Below are positions 1-11,231 of a DNA stretch of 64,000 bases, in pieces; within the stretch, counting starts at the first letter, position 1, and every line of letters begins with the position of its first letter. The notes below the pieces were generated by a model. It was not told the origin of the DNA. It made no database searches and saw only the letters and a list, made by a program, of their open reading frames with translations. The stretch is from Gordonia sediminis (GTDB taxonomy: Bacteria; Actinomycetota; Actinomycetes; Mycobacteriales; Mycobacteriaceae): positions 1,122,424 to 1,186,423 of the forward strand of contig RZUM01000001.1 of the NCBI GenBank assembly GCA_004193205.1, in the 5' to 3' direction. Position numbers and translations under genes: made by a program.

Positions 1-219
1 GTCCTGCGACTCGGCGATCGCCACGGCGACCACCGCCACGAATGCGGCGACCAGACCACCGAGGGCGAGCACGAGCTGGATGCCATAGCGGAATCGCCGC
101 GGCGAGAACGCCTCCACCAGAACGGCGACGACAGCGACACCGAACACGATCAACATCGGCGACACCAGCCCGTAGGCGATGTCGGGCGGCGTGATGGCGG
201 CGAGGTGTTCGACTCTCAC
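1..219 (-). CDS. nuoN: NADH-quinone oxidoreductase subunit N, N-terminal part
   Basis: Antiporter-like membrane subunit of complex I, taking part in proton pumping. Only the first 73 codons lie in the window; the rest runs off the left edge. The GTG start (219-217) overlaps the nuoM stop in a GTGA junction, so the two are translationally coupled. The N-terminal residues contain the stretch SPMLIVFGVAVVAVLVEAF followed by a basic patch and a second hydrophobic segment, as in actinobacterial NuoN. Identity rests on position after nuoM and on these first two membrane segments. Confidence 0.88.
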   Translation of the reverse strand, partial: MRVEHLAAITPPDIAYGLVSPMLIVFGVAVVAVLVEAFSPRRFRYGIQLVLALGGLVAAFVAVVAVAIAESQD

Positions 220-1838
220 TTCGGGCCTCCCTCGGTCGGAACACGGTCGATCACGGGCACCGCCGGGCGCGGCTGCTGCTCATGAATCGTGCTCAGAGTG
301 TGTGCCACCGCCGGATCGATCAGGTCCAGCAACGGTTTCGGGTACGCACCGAACACGAGCAGCAACGCCAAGAGCGGGGCCACGACGACGAGTTCGCGGC
401 CGTGGAGATCGGGCATCGACCGGGCGGCCGCCCCCGGGCCCTCGACGGGCTTGGGCGGTCCGCCCATCATCCGTTGGTAGAGCCACAGCACGTAGATCGC
501 GGAGAGCACCAGCGCGCTCGCCGCGACCACCGCCGCGACCGGATAGCGCGTGAACGTGCCGATGAGCACCAGGAACTCGCTGATGAACGGGGCCAGACCG
601 GGCAGCGACAGCGTGGCCAGGCCGGCGATCAGGAAGGTGCCCGCCAGCACCGGGGCGATCTTCTGCACGCCCCCGTAGTCGGCGATGAGCCTGCTGCCGC
701 GCCGCGACACCAGGAACCCGGCCACCAGGAACAAAGCAGCCGTGGAGATCCCGTGGTTGACCATGTAGAGGGTCGAACCGGCCTGCCCCTGTTCGGTGAA
801 TGCGAAGATGCCCAGGATGATGAACCCGAAATGGGAGATCGACGTGTAGGCGATCAGGCGCATCACGTCGGTCTGGCCGATCGCCAGGATCGCGCCGTAG
901 ACGATCCCGACGACCGCCAGCGTGGCGATCAGCGGTGCGAAATACCTTGCCGCGTCGGGGAAGAGCTGCAGGCCGTAGCGCAGCATCGCGAAGGTGCCGA
1001 CCTTGTCGACCACCGCCATCATCAGCACCGCACTCGACGGTGTCGCCGCCACCGCGGCGTCGGGCAGCCAGGAGTGCAACGGCCACAGCGGTGCCTTCAC
1101 CGCGAACGCGAACATGAAGCCCAGGAACAACAACTTCAGCACCGACGACTCCGCGTCGAGCCCGCCCGCCGACACCGCATCGACGACGACCCGCAACGAG
1201 AACGTGCCGCCGCCGTCGGCACCCAGCCCGGAGCGGGCCGTCACCACATAGAGCCCGATCACCGCGGCCAGCATGATCAGCCCACCGAACAGGTTGTACA
1301 GCAGGAACTTCACCGCGGCCCGCGACCGGTCCGGGCCGCTGCCGAAGCCGCCGATGAGGAAGTACAGCGGGATCAGCATGGCCTCGAAGAAGATGTAGAA
1401 CAGCAGGATGTCCAGGGCGACGAAACTCATCAGCACCATCGCCTCGACCGCCAGCGTCAGCGCGACATAGGTGTGCGGCCCCTTCTGCCGGCGGCCGGAC
1501 GAATCATCGAGGGAGCCGGACTGATCCGCGTCGCCCCAGCCCGCGACGACCAGCAGCGGCACCAGCACCGCGGTGAGCAGCACCAGCACCAGCCCGATTC
1601 CGTCGAGGCCCAACGCATATCGGGTGCCGAACGCCGGAATCCAGCTGTGGTCCTCCACGAACTGATACCGGTCACCGTGCGGGTCGAACCCGACGGCCAG
1701 CCCGATCGCCACCACCGCGGTGGCCAGCGAGACCACCAGCCCCAGCCATTTCGCGATGTCGGGCCGCATGTTGGGCACCGCCAGCACCGCCAGCGCACCG
1801 GCCACCGGCAGCAGCCACAGGATCGTCAACCACGGCAT
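216..1838 (-). CDS. nuoM: NADH-quinone oxidoreductase subunit M
   Basis: Antiporter-like proton-pumping membrane subunit of complex I (540 residues, normal length). The start is the ATG at 1838 (MPWLTILWLLPVAG), 2 bases after the nuoL stop; the open frame upstream of it is very arginine-rich and is not part of the protein. Family motifs are visible: SFVALDILLFYIFFEAMLIP, with the conserved membrane glutamate, and KAPLWPLHSWLPDAAVAATP, the Mrp-type discontinuous helix region. It sits between nuoL and nuoN and overlaps nuoN by 4 bases. Confidence 0.97.
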   Translation of the reverse strand: MPWLTILWLLPVAGALAVLAVPNMRPDIAKWLGLVVSLATAVVAIGLAVGFDPHGDRYQFVEDHSWIPAFGTRYALGLDGIGLVLVLLTAVLVPLLVVAGWGDADQSGSLDDSSGRRQKGPHTYVALTLAVEAMVLMSFVALDILLFYIFFEAMLIPLYFLIGGFGSGPDRSRAAVKFLLYNLFGGLIMLAAVIGLYVVTARSGLGADGGGTFSLRVVVDAVSAGGLDAESSVLKLLFLGFMFAFAVKAPLWPLHSWLPDAAVAATPSSAVLMMAVVDKVGTFAMLRYGLQLFPDAARYFAPLIATLAVVGIVYGAILAIGQTDVMRLIAYTSISHFGFIILGIFAFTEQGQAGSTLYMVNHGISTAALFLVAGFLVSRRGSRLIADYGGVQKIAPVLAGTFLIAGLATLSLPGLAPFISEFLVLIGTFTRYPVAAVVAASALVLSAIYVLWLYQRMMGGPPKPVEGPGAAARSMPDLHGRELVVVAPLLALLLVFGAYPKPLLDLIDPAVAHTLSTIHEQQPRPAVPVIDRVPTEGGPK

Positions 1839-1840
1839 GT

Positions 1841-3739
1841 TCACAGCACCCCCACCACCATGACCACGGCCACGATCACGACTCCGCCGGCGAACATCGA
1901 CATCGCATACGAGCGCACATATCCGTTCTGCCAGCCACGTATTCGCTGCGACAGCGCCGCGATGGTGCCGCCGATGCCGACGGTCGCGGCGTCCACCCCG
2001 TTCTTCTCCACCAGGACCAGGCCGCGGGTGAGTTCTTGGCCCGGGCGCATCAGCAGGTTCTCGTTGACCGCGTCGCCGTAGAGGTCGCGGCGCGCGGCGA
2101 CGGTCAGTGCGGACACGTCGTCGGGGGCGGTCTGCGGGACCGGTCGGGTGCCGTATTGCCGCCACGCGATCGCCACACCGACCGCCACCACTGCCAAGAT
2201 CGTGACCGTCACCACCCAGGCCGGCACCGACAACTCGCCGTGCTCCTCACCCACCACCGGTTCCAGCCAATGCACGAGCGCATCACCCCACACCAGCAGC
2301 GCTCCCGAGGCCACCGAACCGACGGCGATCAGGCTCATCGGGACGGTCATCGACGCCGGGGACTCGTGCGGATGCGTATCCGGTTGCCACCGTCGTTCGC
2401 CGAAGAACGTCAGCAGCATCACCCGCGTCATGTAGAAGGCGGTGATCCCGGCACCGAGGAGCGCAGCGCCACCGAGTAGCCAGCCGCCGACACCGCCGGA
2501 GGCGAAGGCCGCCTCGATGATGGGGTCCTTGGAGAAGAACCCGGCGAACGGCGGCACCCCGATGATCGCCAGATAGCCGAACCCGAAGGTGACGAAGGTG
2601 ATCGGCATCAGGGTGCGCAGACCGCCGTAGCGGCGCATGTCGGTCTCGTCGTTCATGCCGTGCATCACCGACCCGGCGCCGAGGAACAGGCCCGCCTTGA
2701 AGAAGCCGTGGGTCAGCAGGTGCATGATCGCGAAGGCGTAGCCGGCGGGTCCGAGGCCGGTGGCCAGCACCATGTAGCCGATCTGGCTCATCGTCGACGC
2801 CGCGAGGGCCTTCTTGATGTCGTCCTTGGCGCAACCGATGATCGCGCCGAACAGCAGGGTGACCGCACCGACGACTGCGACCCCGGCCTGCGCGGCGGGC
2901 GCCAGATCGAAGATCGGGTTGGACCGGGCGATCAGGTACACGCCGGCGGTGACCATTGTCGCGGCATGGATGAGCGCGGACACCGGGGTGGGACCTTCCA
3001 TCGCGTCACCCAGCCACGACTGCAGCGGGACCTGCGCCGACTTGCCGCACGCGGCGAGCAGCAGCATGAACCCCAGTGCGGTGAGCGCACCGTCGGACGC
3101 ATCGCCCGCCGCGCCGAACACCACGCCGAACGACACCGACCCGAACGTCGCGAACATGATCATCAACGCGATCGCCAGCCCCATGTCGCCGACCCGGTTG
3201 ACCACGAACGCCTTCTTCGCCGCCGTCGCCGCCGACGGGCGATCCTGCCAGAAGCCGATGAGCAGGTACGACGCGAGACCCACGCCCTCCCAACCGGTGT
3301 AGAGGCCGAGGAAGTTGTCGGCGAGCACCAGCAGCAGCATCGCGGCGAGGAACAGGTTGAGGTAGGCGAAGAACCGGCGACGATCCGGGTCATGCGCCAT
3401 GTAGCCGATCGAATAGATGTGGATGAGCGACCCGACCCCGGTGATCAGCAGCACGAAGCACATCGAGAGCTGATCGAGTTGCAGGCCGAAGTCGACCTGC
3501 AGGTCGCCGACGGGTACCCAGCTGAACAGGATGTGGTGCACCGCACGGTCATCGGTAGCGCGTCCGAGCATGCCGACGAACATGGCGAAGCCGACGACGA
3601 ACGAGACCAGCGCCATCGCGCAGGCCAGCAGGTGACCCCACGCGTCGGTGCGACGCCCACCGAGCAGCAGCAATGCCGCCCCGATCAGCGGTAGCGCGGG
3701 TACCAGCCAGAGAAGGTCCGCGGTCGATTCGGTGCTCAC
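1841..3739 (-). CDS. nuoL: NADH-quinone oxidoreductase subunit L
   Basis: Largest antiporter-like subunit of complex I (632 residues), distal in the proton-pumping arm; in the family it carries the long lateral helix. GTG start at 3739. Visible motifs are [36 protein letters not shown] and [12 protein letters not shown], all hallmarks of NuoL. The C-terminus ends in hydrophobic helices as expected. It lies 10 bases after nuoK and 2 bases before nuoM, within one operon. Confidence 0.97.
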   Translation of the reverse strand: MSTESTADLLWLVPALPLIGAALLLLGGRRTDAWGHLLACAMALVSFVVGFAMFVGMLGRATDDRAVHHILFSWVPVGDLQVDFGLQLDQLSMCFVLLITGVGSLIHIYSIGYMAHDPDRRRFFAYLNLFLAAMLLLVLADNFLGLYTGWEGVGLASYLLIGFWQDRPSAATAAKKAFVVNRVGDMGLAIALMIMFATFGSVSFGVVFGAAGDASDGALTALGFMLLLAACGKSAQVPLQSWLGDAMEGPTPVSALIHAATMVTAGVYLIARSNPIFDLAPAAQAGVAVVGAVTLLFGAIIGCAKDDIKKALAASTMSQIGYMVLATGLGPAGYAFAIMHLLTHGFFKAGLFLGAGSVMHGMNDETDMRRYGGLRTLMPITFVTFGFGYLAIIGVPPFAGFFSKDPIIEAAFASGGVGGWLLGGAALLGAGITAFYMTRVMLLTFFGERRWQPDTHPHESPASMTVPMSLIAVGSVASGALLVWGDALVHWLEPVVGEEHGELSVPAWVVTVTILAVVAVGVAIAWRQYGTRPVPQTAPDDVSALTVAARRDLYGDAVNENLLMRPGQELTRGLVLVEKNGVDAATVGIGGTIAALSQRIRGWQNGYVRSYAMSMFAGGVVIVAVVMVVGVL

Positions 3740-3749
3740 CCGTCGCCTC

Positions 3750-4049
3750 CTATCGCTTCAGCAGATCTGCGCCGTCGACCGAGGCCGACCGTCGGGCCCG
3801 GAAGATGGTCATGATGATGGCCAGGCCGATGACCACCTCGGCGGCCGCGACGACCATCGTGAAGAACGCGATCACCTGCCCGTCAAAGGATCCGTGCATC
3901 CGGGCGAAGGTGACGAACGCCAGGTTGGCGGCGTTGAGCATCAGCTCGATGCACATGAACACGACGATCGCGTTGCGTCGCAGCAACACCCCCGCGGCGC
4001 CGATCGTGAACAGCAGCGCCGCCAGATAGAGGTAGTTCTCCGGGTTCAT
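3750..4049 (-). CDS. nuoK: NADH-quinone oxidoreductase subunit K
   Basis: Small three-helix membrane subunit of complex I (99 residues, the usual size). The ATG at 4049 begins [20 protein letters not shown]; an open frame continues upstream but is shadow coding inside nuoJ. The conserved membrane glutamates are present in [13 protein letters not shown] and [13 protein letters not shown]. The start overlaps the nuoJ stop by 4 bases (ATGA), which suggests coupled translation. Confidence 0.97.
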   Translation of the reverse strand: MNPENYLYLAALLFTIGAAGVLLRRNAIVVFMCIELMLNAANLAFVTFARMHGSFDGQVIAFFTMVVAAAEVVIGLAIIMTIFRARRSASVDGADLLKR

Positions 4050-4843
4050 CGGTGCCCTCCCAACGACCTGCGGATGCCGTGCGAGTGCGATGGTTCGGCC
4101 ACGTCCGGACGCGGCCGCAGGGTCGCATTGACCGACAGTTCCGACGGTGACCCGTCGGGCAGCAGGGCCGGCACGTCGACCGCGTTGTGTCGGGCGTACA
4201 CACCGGGACTCGGCAGCGGGGTCATGTCCACCCCGGTGCGGAACCGTTCGGTCGACAGTTCCCGCTGGGTTCGTCGCGGCCCGAACCGTTGTCGGTGCGC
4301 GAGGACCATCGCGCCCAGCGTCGCCGCGATGAGCAACGCACCGGTCATCTCGAACGCCCACAGGTAACGCACGAAGATCAGCATCGCGATCGCCTCGATG
4401 TTGCCGTCACCCGCGGTCCCCGATCCCTGCCCGTCGGCGACCGGTGCGCCCGCGAACACCGCCAGGGAGGCGTTCGCGATCGCGGCGATCAGCAGCACCC
4501 CGAATCCGACGCCGAGGACGACGGCGGCGACACGTTGCCCCCGAAGGGTTTCCACCAGCGAGTCCGACGAGTCGACACCGATCAACATGAGCACGAACAG
4601 AAACAGCATCATCACCGCACCGGTGTAGACCACCACCTGCACCACGCCGAGGAACAACGCACCCTGCGCCACATAGAAGATCGCGAGGATGATCATCGTG
4701 GTGGCCAGGAAGATCGCCGAGTACACCGCCTTGGTGGCGAACACCACGCCGAGCGCGCCGACGACCGCGACCACGCCGAGCACCCAGAACTGGACCGCCT
4801 CACCCGTCGACGTCTGCGTCATCGCGGCGAGGACGGTCGTCAT
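4046..4843 (-). CDS. nuoJ: NADH-quinone oxidoreductase subunit J
   Basis: Membrane subunit of complex I (265 residues, long as in other actinobacteria). Five hydrophobic segments occupy roughly residues 15-180; [20 protein letters not shown] is the conserved helix 3 containing the pi-bulge. The last 90 residues are hydrophilic and carry no recognised motif, a feature shared with mycobacterial NuoJ. The ATG overlaps the nuoI stop and its own stop overlaps the nuoK start, each by 4 bases. Confidence 0.96.
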   Translation of the reverse strand: MTTVLAAMTQTSTGEAVQFWVLGVVAVVGALGVVFATKAVYSAIFLATTMIILAIFYVAQGALFLGVVQVVVYTGAVMMLFLFVLMLIGVDSSDSLVETLRGQRVAAVVLGVGFGVLLIAAIANASLAVFAGAPVADGQGSGTAGDGNIEAIAMLIFVRYLWAFEMTGALLIAATLGAMVLAHRQRFGPRRTQRELSTERFRTGVDMTPLPSPGVYARHNAVDVPALLPDGSPSELSVNATLRPRPDVAEPSHSHGIRRSLGGHR

Positions 4844-5376
4844 GACCTGTCCTTCGCGACGAGGTGTCCGTCCTTGGAAACCTCACCGCGGTAGTAGTTC
4901 TCCTCGGTCGAGTCCGGTGCCATCGGATGCGGCGCGGGTGTCACACCCGGTTCGAGCGGTGCGAGCAGCTGGTCCTTCTCGTAGATGAGGTCGGCGCGGT
5001 TGTCGTCGGCGAGTTCGTAGTCGTTGGTCATCGTCAGCGCCCGGGTCGGGCACGCCTCGATGCACAACCCGCAGCCGATACAGCGCAGATAATTGATCTG
5101 GTAGACGCGACCGTAGCGTTCCCCGGGTGAATAGCGTTCGTCCTCGGTGTTGTCGGCGCCTTCCACGTAGATCGCGTCCGCCGGGCAGGCCCACGCGCAC
5201 AACTCGCAGCCGATGCACTTCTCGAGACCGTCGGGATGCCGATTGAGCTGGTGACGGCCGTGATAGCGCGGAGCCGTGGGCTCCTTCTGTTCGGGATACT
5301 GCTCGGTGATGGTGGGGGCGAACATCGATGAGAACGTCACTCCGAGACCGCTGATCGGCTTCAGGAAATCAGGCAT
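4840..5376 (-). CDS. nuoI: NADH-quinone oxidoreductase subunit I (8Fe ferredoxin)
   Basis: Peripheral-arm subunit carrying clusters N6a and N6b, which pass electrons from NuoG towards NuoB. Two CxxCxxCxxxC motifs are intact: Cys54, 57, 60, 64 and Cys99, 102, 105, 109. The protein has 178 residues from the ATG at 5376 ([12 protein letters not shown]). It overlaps the end of nuoH by 8 bases and the start of nuoJ by 4. A longer open frame upstream lies inside nuoH and is rejected. Confidence 0.97.
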   Translation of the reverse strand: MPDFLKPISGLGVTFSSMFAPTITEQYPEQKEPTAPRYHGRHQLNRHPDGLEKCIGCELCAWACPADAIYVEGADNTEDERYSPGERYGRVYQINYLRCIGCGLCIEACPTRALTMTNDYELADDNRADLIYEKDQLLAPLEPGVTPAPHPMAPDSTEENYYRGEVSKDGHLVAKDRS

Positions 5377-6763
5377 CGGTCGTCTCCTTCGCTCCGGGTA
5401 GCATCTGGCCGGGTAGGGGCGGCACCGGGAAGCCGCCGGCCATCGGGTCGAATGGCTCTTCGGGTCGAGTTCCAGCCGGTCGATCCCTGCCCGCTGGTCG
5501 ATCTCGATACGCCGGCTCGCTGCGCTCGCCGGCCACTCGATCCGGCGGAGTAGCGGCGACGAAGGAGCCGCGTATCGAGGCCACATCCGGCACCTTGGGC
5601 AGCCGCATCAGACGCCAGATGGCGTACCCGATCAGCGCGGTCACCACCAGCCCGGCGCCGGCGGAGATCAGCGACCGCACGAGATCGTCGTCGTCGGAGG
5701 TGCCGACCGCCATCCGGATGAACGCCACCACCATCACCCAGGTCAGCGAGATCGGGATCAGCACCTTCCAGCCCAGGTTCATGAACTGGTCGTAGCGCAG
5801 TCGCGGCAGGCTGGTGCGCAGCCAGATGAAGATGAACAGGAACACCCAGACCTTGATGGTGAACCACAGGATCGGCCACCAGCCGGAGTTGGCCCCGTCG
5901 ATGATGCTGACCGGCCACGGCGCCTGCCAGCCGCCGAGGAACAGCGTGGTGGCCAACGCGGAGACGGTGACCATATTGATGTACTCGGCGAGCATGAACA
6001 TCGCGAACTTCAACGACGAGTACTCGGTGTGGAATCCGCCGACGAGTTCGCCTTCGGCCTCGGGCAGGTCGAACGGGGCGCGGTTGGTCTCGCCGACCAT
6101 CGAGATGGCGTAGATGACGAACGACGGCAACAGCAGCAGCACGTACCAGTGATGTTGCTGCGCGGCGACGATGCCCGATGTCGACATGGTGCTCGCATCC
6201 AGGAAGACCGCGGCGAAGGTCAACCCCATGGCGATCTCGTACGAGATCACCTGCGCGGTGGACCGCAGCCCACCGAGGAGCGGGTAGGTGGACCCCGACG
6301 ACCAGCCCGCCAACACGATTCCGTAGACCCCGACGGAGGTGACCGCCAGGACGTAGAGCACGCCGACGGGCAGGTCGGTGAGCTGCAGCGGTGTCTGGTG
6401 ACCGAACACCGACACCATCGGACCGAACGGGATCACCGCGAACGCCATGACCGCAGGCACCACCGCAATGATCGGCGCGATGATGTAGACGAGTTTGTCC
6501 ACGCCGGACGGGACGATGCCCTCCTTCAGCGCCAGTTTCACCCCGTCGGCGAGGCTCTGCAGCAGGCCTCGCGGACCGACCCGGTTGGGGCCGATCCGGG
6601 TCTGCATGCGCGCCATCACCTTTCGTTCGACGAGGATCGCGGCGAGCGGATTGGCCATGAGAAACGCGAAGACCGCGACCGCCTTGATCACGATCAGCCA
6701 CCATGGGTCGTGGCCGAAGTCGGCCAGGGTGGGGAAGTCGGTCGCCGACGCGTAGGTGGTCAT
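5369..6763 (-). CDS. nuoH: NADH-quinone oxidoreductase subunit H with repeat-encoded tail
   Basis: Membrane subunit at the joint of the two arms of complex I, forming most of the quinone chamber. Family motifs are present: [19 protein letters not shown] and the loop [20 protein letters not shown]. The ATG at 6763 overlaps the nuoG stop (ATGA). The protein has 464 residues, and after the last helix it has a hydrophilic tail of about 70 residues. Residues about 395-425 of this tail are encoded by a copy of the genome's dispersed palindromic repeat (5491-5582), kept in frame. The tail ends [19 protein letters not shown]. Confidence 0.96.
   Translation of the reverse strand: MTTYASATDFPTLADFGHDPWWLIVIKAVAVFAFLMANPLAAILVERKVMARMQTRIGPNRVGPRGLLQSLADGVKLALKEGIVPSGVDKLVYIIAPIIAVVPAVMAFAVIPFGPMVSVFGHQTPLQLTDLPVGVLYVLAVTSVGVYGIVLAGWSSGSTYPLLGGLRSTAQVISYEIAMGLTFAAVFLDASTMSTSGIVAAQQHHWYVLLLLPSFVIYAISMVGETNRAPFDLPEAEGELVGGFHTEYSSLKFAMFMLAEYINMVTVSALATTLFLGGWQAPWPVSIIDGANSGWWPILWFTIKVWVFLFIFIWLRTSLPRLRYDQFMNLGWKVLIPISLTWVMVVAFIRMAVGTSDDDDLVRSLISAGAGLVVTALIGYAIWRLMRLPKVPDVASIRGSFVAATPPDRVAGERSEPAYRDRPAGRDRPAGTRPEEPFDPMAGGFPVPPLPGQMLPGAKETTDA
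5491..5582. repeat. Dispersed palindromic repeat copy inside nuoH
   Basis: On the plus strand this reads CCGCTGGTCG, then ATCTCGATACGCC, then an inner hairpin GGCTCGCTGCGCTCGCCGG, then CCACTCGATC and GGAGTAGCGGCGACGAAGGA ending GCGTATCGAGG. The same blocks build the elements at 50659-51213. Here the element is imperfect and lies wholly inside nuoH, where its minus-strand reading adds a segment rich in Arg, Asp and Pro without a stop. Confidence 0.75.
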
Positions 6764-9189
6764 CGGGCCTCCGGATTCGCTGCGATCCTCACGATGTCGC
6801 CCATACGGGCACCGAGGTGTTCGTGGACCCCCGAGTCGGGCGCGTTCATCGGCACCCACACCACCCCGTCGGGCATGTCGGTGATCGTCAGGGGAAAGGT
6901 GATCATGCCGTGGTCGGTGGAGATGTCGACGGGTGCGCCGTCGACGGCGCCGATACCCGCTGCGGTGGTCGGCGACATCCGGGCCACCGGGCGGTGGGCG
7001 GTGCCGGCCAGATGGGGTTCGCCGTCCTGGAGCCGGCCGGCGTCGAGCAGCATCCGCCAGCTCGCCAGGATCGCGCGATCGGCCTCGCGTGGCACCGTGA
7101 TCCGTTGCGCCCAGCGGGACGCGCCGGGTGCCGATTCCCGGGCCGGGGTCTCGCGGCGCGGTCCGCGCCACGCCCCGATGCGTTCGAGGTCGCCGCGGAT
7201 GGTCTTCGGGTCGTCGCAGCGCAGCGTCACGCCCATCTGCCGGGCCAGCGCGGTCAACACCCGATGGTCGGCGAGCCGGCCGGTGTCCGACAGGGCGGTG
7301 GCGAAGGGGCGTGCGCGTCCCTCCCAGTCCAGGAACATGCCCGATTTCTCCGCGACCGCGGCGACCGGCAACACCACGTCGGCGTGGTCGGTGACCGCGC
7401 TGCGTCGCATCTCCAGGCTCACCACGAATCCGGCCGCGGTGACCGCGGCCGCCGCCGCGTCCGGATCGGGGAGATCGGCGAGTTCGACACCCCCGATCAG
7501 CAACGCACCCAGGTCCCCGGCCTGCGCGGCGGTCAGGATCGCGGTGGTGTCGCGGCCGGGTTGTGCCGGAAGGTCGTCCACCTCCCAGACCGTCGCGACC
7601 TGCGCCCGCGCCGTGGCGTCGTCGACGCGACGTCCGCCGGGCAGCAGATCGGGTGCGGCACCGACCTCGACCGCGCCCCGCTCACCGGCCCGGCGGGGTA
7701 TCCACGCGAGCCGGGCACCGGTGCGGGCGGCGAGCCGGACCGCCGCGGGCAGCCCGCCCGGGATGGCGGCGAGCCGTTCGCCGACGACGATCACCGACCC
7801 GGGCGCGGCGACGATGTCGGAGGCCTCGATGGAGTCGAGGAAGGCCGGTTCGTCGCCGGGCACGGTCGGGATCAGTCGGGCGTCGAGCTTTGCCGCGCCG
7901 GGGCTGCGCCACGCGGCGACGGTGGTGACGCGCTGGGCGGCGGTGCGCACCGCGCGGCGCATCCGAAGAAAGACGATCGGCGATTCCTCTTCGGGTTCGA
8001 ACCCGACGAGCAGCACCGACGGTGCCGCGACGAGTTCGGCGTAGGTGACGTCGTCGGGACGGGCGGCGATGTGGCCGGAGAGGAATTCGGTCTCCTCGTC
8101 GCTGAGGTCGCGGGCCCGGAAGTCGATGTCGTTGGTGTCCAGGACCGTTCGGGCAAACCGGGCATACGCGTACGCGTCCTCGGCGGTCAGGCGGCCTCCG
8201 GTCAGCACGCCCGCTCGGCCGCGGGCGGCGGCGAGCCCGTCGGCGGCGTGGCGCAGTGCGTGCGCCCAGGACACCGACCGGAGCTGCCCGTCGGTGCCGC
8301 GGATCATCGGTGTGGTGATGCGGTCGGGAGCGGTGGTATAGGCGAAGGCCCATCGCCCCTTGTCGCAGTTCCACTCCGCGTTGACGTCCGGGTCGTCGCC
8401 GGCCAGGCGGCGCATCACCTTCCCGCGACGATGATCGGTGCGCTGAGCACAGCCGCTGGCGCAGTGTTCACAGACGCTCGGCGAACTCACCAGGTCGAAC
8501 GGGCGGGCACGGAAGCGGTACGCGGCGCCGGTCAACGCGCCGACCGGGCAGATCTGCACGGTGTTGCCGGAGAAATACGATTCGAACGGTTCGTCGGCGT
8601 AGATGGAGACCTGTTGCAGCGCACCGCGATCGGCGAAGTCGATGAGCGGGTCGCCGGCCACCTGCGCGGAGAACCGAGTGCAGCGGGCGCACAGCACGCA
8701 GCGTTCCCGGTCGAGCAGGACCTCCGACGACAGCGGCACCGGTTTGGTGAAGGTCCGCTTCACCCCGGTGAAGCGGGAGTCGCCGCGGCCCGACGACATC
8801 GCCTGGTTCTGCAGTGGGCATTCGCCGCCCTTGTCGCAGACGGGGCAGTCGAGGGGATGGTTGATGAGCAGCAGTTCCATCACTCCCCGCTGTGCCTTCG
8901 CGGCGGCCTCGGAGCTGCGCTGGGTGTGCACGACCATCCCGTCGGTCGCGACGGTGGTGCATGACGCCAACGGTTTGCGCTGTCCCTCCACCTCGACGAG
9001 GCACTGCCGGCATGCACCGACCGGATCGAGCAGTGGGTGATCGCAGAAGCGGGGGATCTCGATGCCGAGTTTTTCGGCCGCCCGGATCACCAGGGTGCCC
9101 GGTGGGACGTCGACGGTGATCCCGTCGATCGTCACCGACACCAGTGCGGGTTTCTGCTCGGTGGCCTTCGAGTCGTCGACCGCGGTCAT
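6760..9189 (-). CDS. nuoG: NADH-quinone oxidoreductase subunit G
   Basis: Iron-sulfur subunit of the NADH-oxidising arm (809 residues). Ligands can be read off. The N-terminal 2Fe-2S N1b site is Cys49, 60, 63, 77. The His-Cys3 N5 site is His111, Cys115, 118, 124. The 4Fe-4S N4 site is Cys164, 167, 170, 214. The extra N7 site, found only in some bacteria, is Cys240, 243, 247, 275. The rest is a molybdopterin-oxidoreductase-like fold without catalytic use. ATG at 9189 overlaps the nuoEF stop by 4 bases. Confidence 0.97.
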   Translation of the reverse strand: MTAVDDSKATEQKPALVSVTIDGITVDVPPGTLVIRAAEKLGIEIPRFCDHPLLDPVGACRQCLVEVEGQRKPLASCTTVATDGMVVHTQRSSEAAAKAQRGVMELLLINHPLDCPVCDKGGECPLQNQAMSSGRGDSRFTGVKRTFTKPVPLSSEVLLDRERCVLCARCTRFSAQVAGDPLIDFADRGALQQVSIYADEPFESYFSGNTVQICPVGALTGAAYRFRARPFDLVSSPSVCEHCASGCAQRTDHRRGKVMRRLAGDDPDVNAEWNCDKGRWAFAYTTAPDRITTPMIRGTDGQLRSVSWAHALRHAADGLAAARGRAGVLTGGRLTAEDAYAYARFARTVLDTNDIDFRARDLSDEETEFLSGHIAARPDDVTYAELVAAPSVLLVGFEPEEESPIVFLRMRRAVRTAAQRVTTVAAWRSPGAAKLDARLIPTVPGDEPAFLDSIEASDIVAAPGSVIVVGERLAAIPGGLPAAVRLAARTGARLAWIPRRAGERGAVEVGAAPDLLPGGRRVDDATARAQVATVWEVDDLPAQPGRDTTAILTAAQAGDLGALLIGGVELADLPDPDAAAAAVTAAGFVVSLEMRRSAVTDHADVVLPVAAVAEKSGMFLDWEGRARPFATALSDTGRLADHRVLTALARQMGVTLRCDDPKTIRGDLERIGAWRGPRRETPARESAPGASRWAQRITVPREADRAILASWRMLLDAGRLQDGEPHLAGTAHRPVARMSPTTAAGIGAVDGAPVDISTDHGMITFPLTITDMPDGVVWVPMNAPDSGVHEHLGARMGDIVRIAANPEAR

Positions 9190-11231
9190 CGGGCACCTCC
9201 TGATTCAGGCGCGGCATCGTCGAACACCGTCGACAGGTGATGGTCGAAGGGGCATCCGCGGTCGATATGGGCGACGTACTCGTCGCGGAAGTAGTTGAGC
9301 GAGGAGACGATCGGGCTGCCCGCGCCGTCGCCGAGGGCGCAGAAGGACTTGCCGACGATGCTGTCGGTGACGTCGGCGAGGGTGTCGAGGTCCTCCAGAC
9401 GGCCCTCACCGGCCTCGAGTCGGCGCAGCAACTGCACCAGCCAGTAGGTACCCTCCCGGCACGGGGTGCACTTGCCGCAGGACTCATGGGCGTAGAACTC
9501 GGTCCAGCGCAGCACCGCCCGGACCACGCACGTGGTCTCGTCGAAGATCTGTAATGCCTTGGTGCCCAGCATGGAACCGGCCGCGCCGACTCCCTCGTAG
9601 TCGAGCGGGACGTCGAGGTGTTCGGCGGTGAACATCGGCGTCGACGACCCGCCGGGCGTCCAGAACTTCAGCTGATGGCCGGCACGGATGCCGCCGGCCC
9701 GATCCAGTAACTCCCGCAACGTGATCCCGAGCGGTGCCTCGTACTGGCCGGGACGTGCGACGTGCCCGGACAGTGAGTAGAGGGTGAACCCCGGCGACTT
9801 CTCGGTGCCCATCGACCGGAACCAGTCGACGCCGTTGCGGATGATCGACGGCACACTCGCGATCGACTCGACGTTGTTGACGACCGTCGGACTCGCATAC
9901 AGGCCGGCGACCGCGGGGAAGGGGGGACGCAGACGCGGCTGGCCGCGGCGGCCCTCCAGCGAGTCGAGCAGCGCGGTCTCCTCCCCGCAGATGTAGGCGC
10001 CGGCACCGGCATGCACCACGAGGTCGAGATCGAACCCCGAACCCAGGATGTCGCGGCCCAGATAGCCTGCCGCGTAGGCTTCCTCGACCGCGGACCGCAT
10101 CCGGCGCAGCACCGAGGCGACCTCCCCGCGCACGTAGATGAACGCGTGGTGAGCACGGATCGCATACGCCGCGATGATCGCACCCTCGACCAGCGTGTGC
10201 GGGGTGGCCAGCATCAGCGGCATGTCCTTGCAGGTACCCGGCTCGGATTCGTCGGCGTTGACGACGAGGTAATGCGGCGGGGCGTTCGGGTCGTCGGATT
10301 GCGGGATGAATGACCACTTCATCCCCACCGGGAACCCGGCGCCACCCCGCCCACGCAGGCCGGACGCCTTGATCGTCGCGATGATCTCGTCCGGGGGTGT
10401 CTGCAGTGCGCTGCGCAGCGCGGCATAGCCGTTGTGTGACAGATAGTTCCGCATCGACCAGGACTCGGGCTCGGCCCAGTGCCGGCTGAGCACCGGTGCC
10501 TCCGCCGGCTCGGGCTCCGGTTGTTCTCCGTCGTGACGCTCGCGAGCGCTCTCCGTAGGGATCGGTGTGGGGTCCAACCCCGCGAGTTCGCGGGCCGTCT
10601 TCCGGAACGAGCACAGGCCACCGGTACCGCGCGTGGGCTCGACCGCCACTCCCGCGCGCAGATCCTCGACGAGTTCGACGGTGCCGTCGGGGGTCTGGTT
10701 GTCGAAGAACTCCCAGTTGACCATCACCACCGGGGCGAAGTCGCAGGCCGCGTTGCATTCGAGATGCTCGAGCGTGATCCGGCCGTCCGCGGTGGTCTCG
10801 CCCGGTTCGATGCCGAGGTGTTCCTCGACCGCCGCGAGGATCTCGTCGCCGCCCATCGCCGCGCACAACGTGTTGGTGCACACCCCGACGAGATACTCCC
10901 CGGTGGGTGATCGCCGGTACATCGAATAGAAGGTGGCGACCGCGGCGACCTGAGCCTCGGTCAGATCGAGTTGTGCCGCACAGAATCTCACCCCGGCCCG
11001 GGTGATCTGACCGTCTTGCGACTGCACCAGGTGCAGCAGCGGTAGCAGCGCCGAGCGGGCCTGCGGATAGCGGGCGATGATGATCGCGGCCTCGGTGGTG
11101 AGGCGGGCCGACGTGTCGTCGGGGTAGCGGTCGGCTCCCTCGAACGCGATCGTCGGATGTGGGGGCGGCGCCACCAGCGGTTGGCCCTCCGCCGGACGCG
11201 CGGTGAGATCCACGAACACCGGCTCACTCAT
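9186..11231 (-). CDS. nuoEF: Fused NADH-quinone oxidoreductase subunits E and F
   Basis: A single 681-residue frame containing both NADH-dehydrogenase subunits. Residues about 40-200 are NuoE, the thioredoxin-like 2Fe-2S protein with Cys118, Cys123, Cys159, Cys163. Residues about 246-681 are NuoF, with the FMN/NADH motif [10 protein letters not shown] (291-300), [10 protein letters not shown] (409-418) and N3 cluster ligands Cys585, 588, 591, 631. The join (about 211-250) is a low-complexity acidic linker with EPEPAEAP. In mycobacteria these are two genes. No stop or start-plus-ribosome-site arrangement breaks the frame here. Start ATG 11231 overlaps the nuoD stop. Confidence 0.93.
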   Translation of the reverse strand: MSEPVFVDLTARPAEGQPLVAPPPHPTIAFEGADRYPDDTSARLTTEAAIIIARYPQARSALLPLLHLVQSQDGQITRAGVRFCAAQLDLTEAQVAAVATFYSMYRRSPTGEYLVGVCTNTLCAAMGGDEILAAVEEHLGIEPGETTADGRITLEHLECNAACDFAPVVMVNWEFFDNQTPDGTVELVEDLRAGVAVEPTRGTGGLCSFRKTARELAGLDPTPIPTESARERHDGEQPEPEPAEAPVLSRHWAEPESWSMRNYLSHNGYAALRSALQTPPDEIIATIKASGLRGRGGAGFPVGMKWSFIPQSDDPNAPPHYLVVNADESEPGTCKDMPLMLATPHTLVEGAIIAAYAIRAHHAFIYVRGEVASVLRRMRSAVEEAYAAGYLGRDILGSGFDLDLVVHAGAGAYICGEETALLDSLEGRRGQPRLRPPFPAVAGLYASPTVVNNVESIASVPSIIRNGVDWFRSMGTEKSPGFTLYSLSGHVARPGQYEAPLGITLRELLDRAGGIRAGHQLKFWTPGGSSTPMFTAEHLDVPLDYEGVGAAGSMLGTKALQIFDETTCVVRAVLRWTEFYAHESCGKCTPCREGTYWLVQLLRRLEAGEGRLEDLDTLADVTDSIVGKSFCALGDGAGSPIVSSLNYFRDEYVAHIDRGCPFDHHLSTVFDDAAPESGGAR

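Noticed and set aside
282-2081. Long plus-strand open frame of 599 codons opposite nuoM and nuoL
   Set aside because: Composition is extreme (Arg, His, Gln, Asp), no domain is visible, and the minus strand carries clear complex I genes; it is a high-GC shadow frame. The same holds for 2660-3694, 6029-8044 and 6703-8964.
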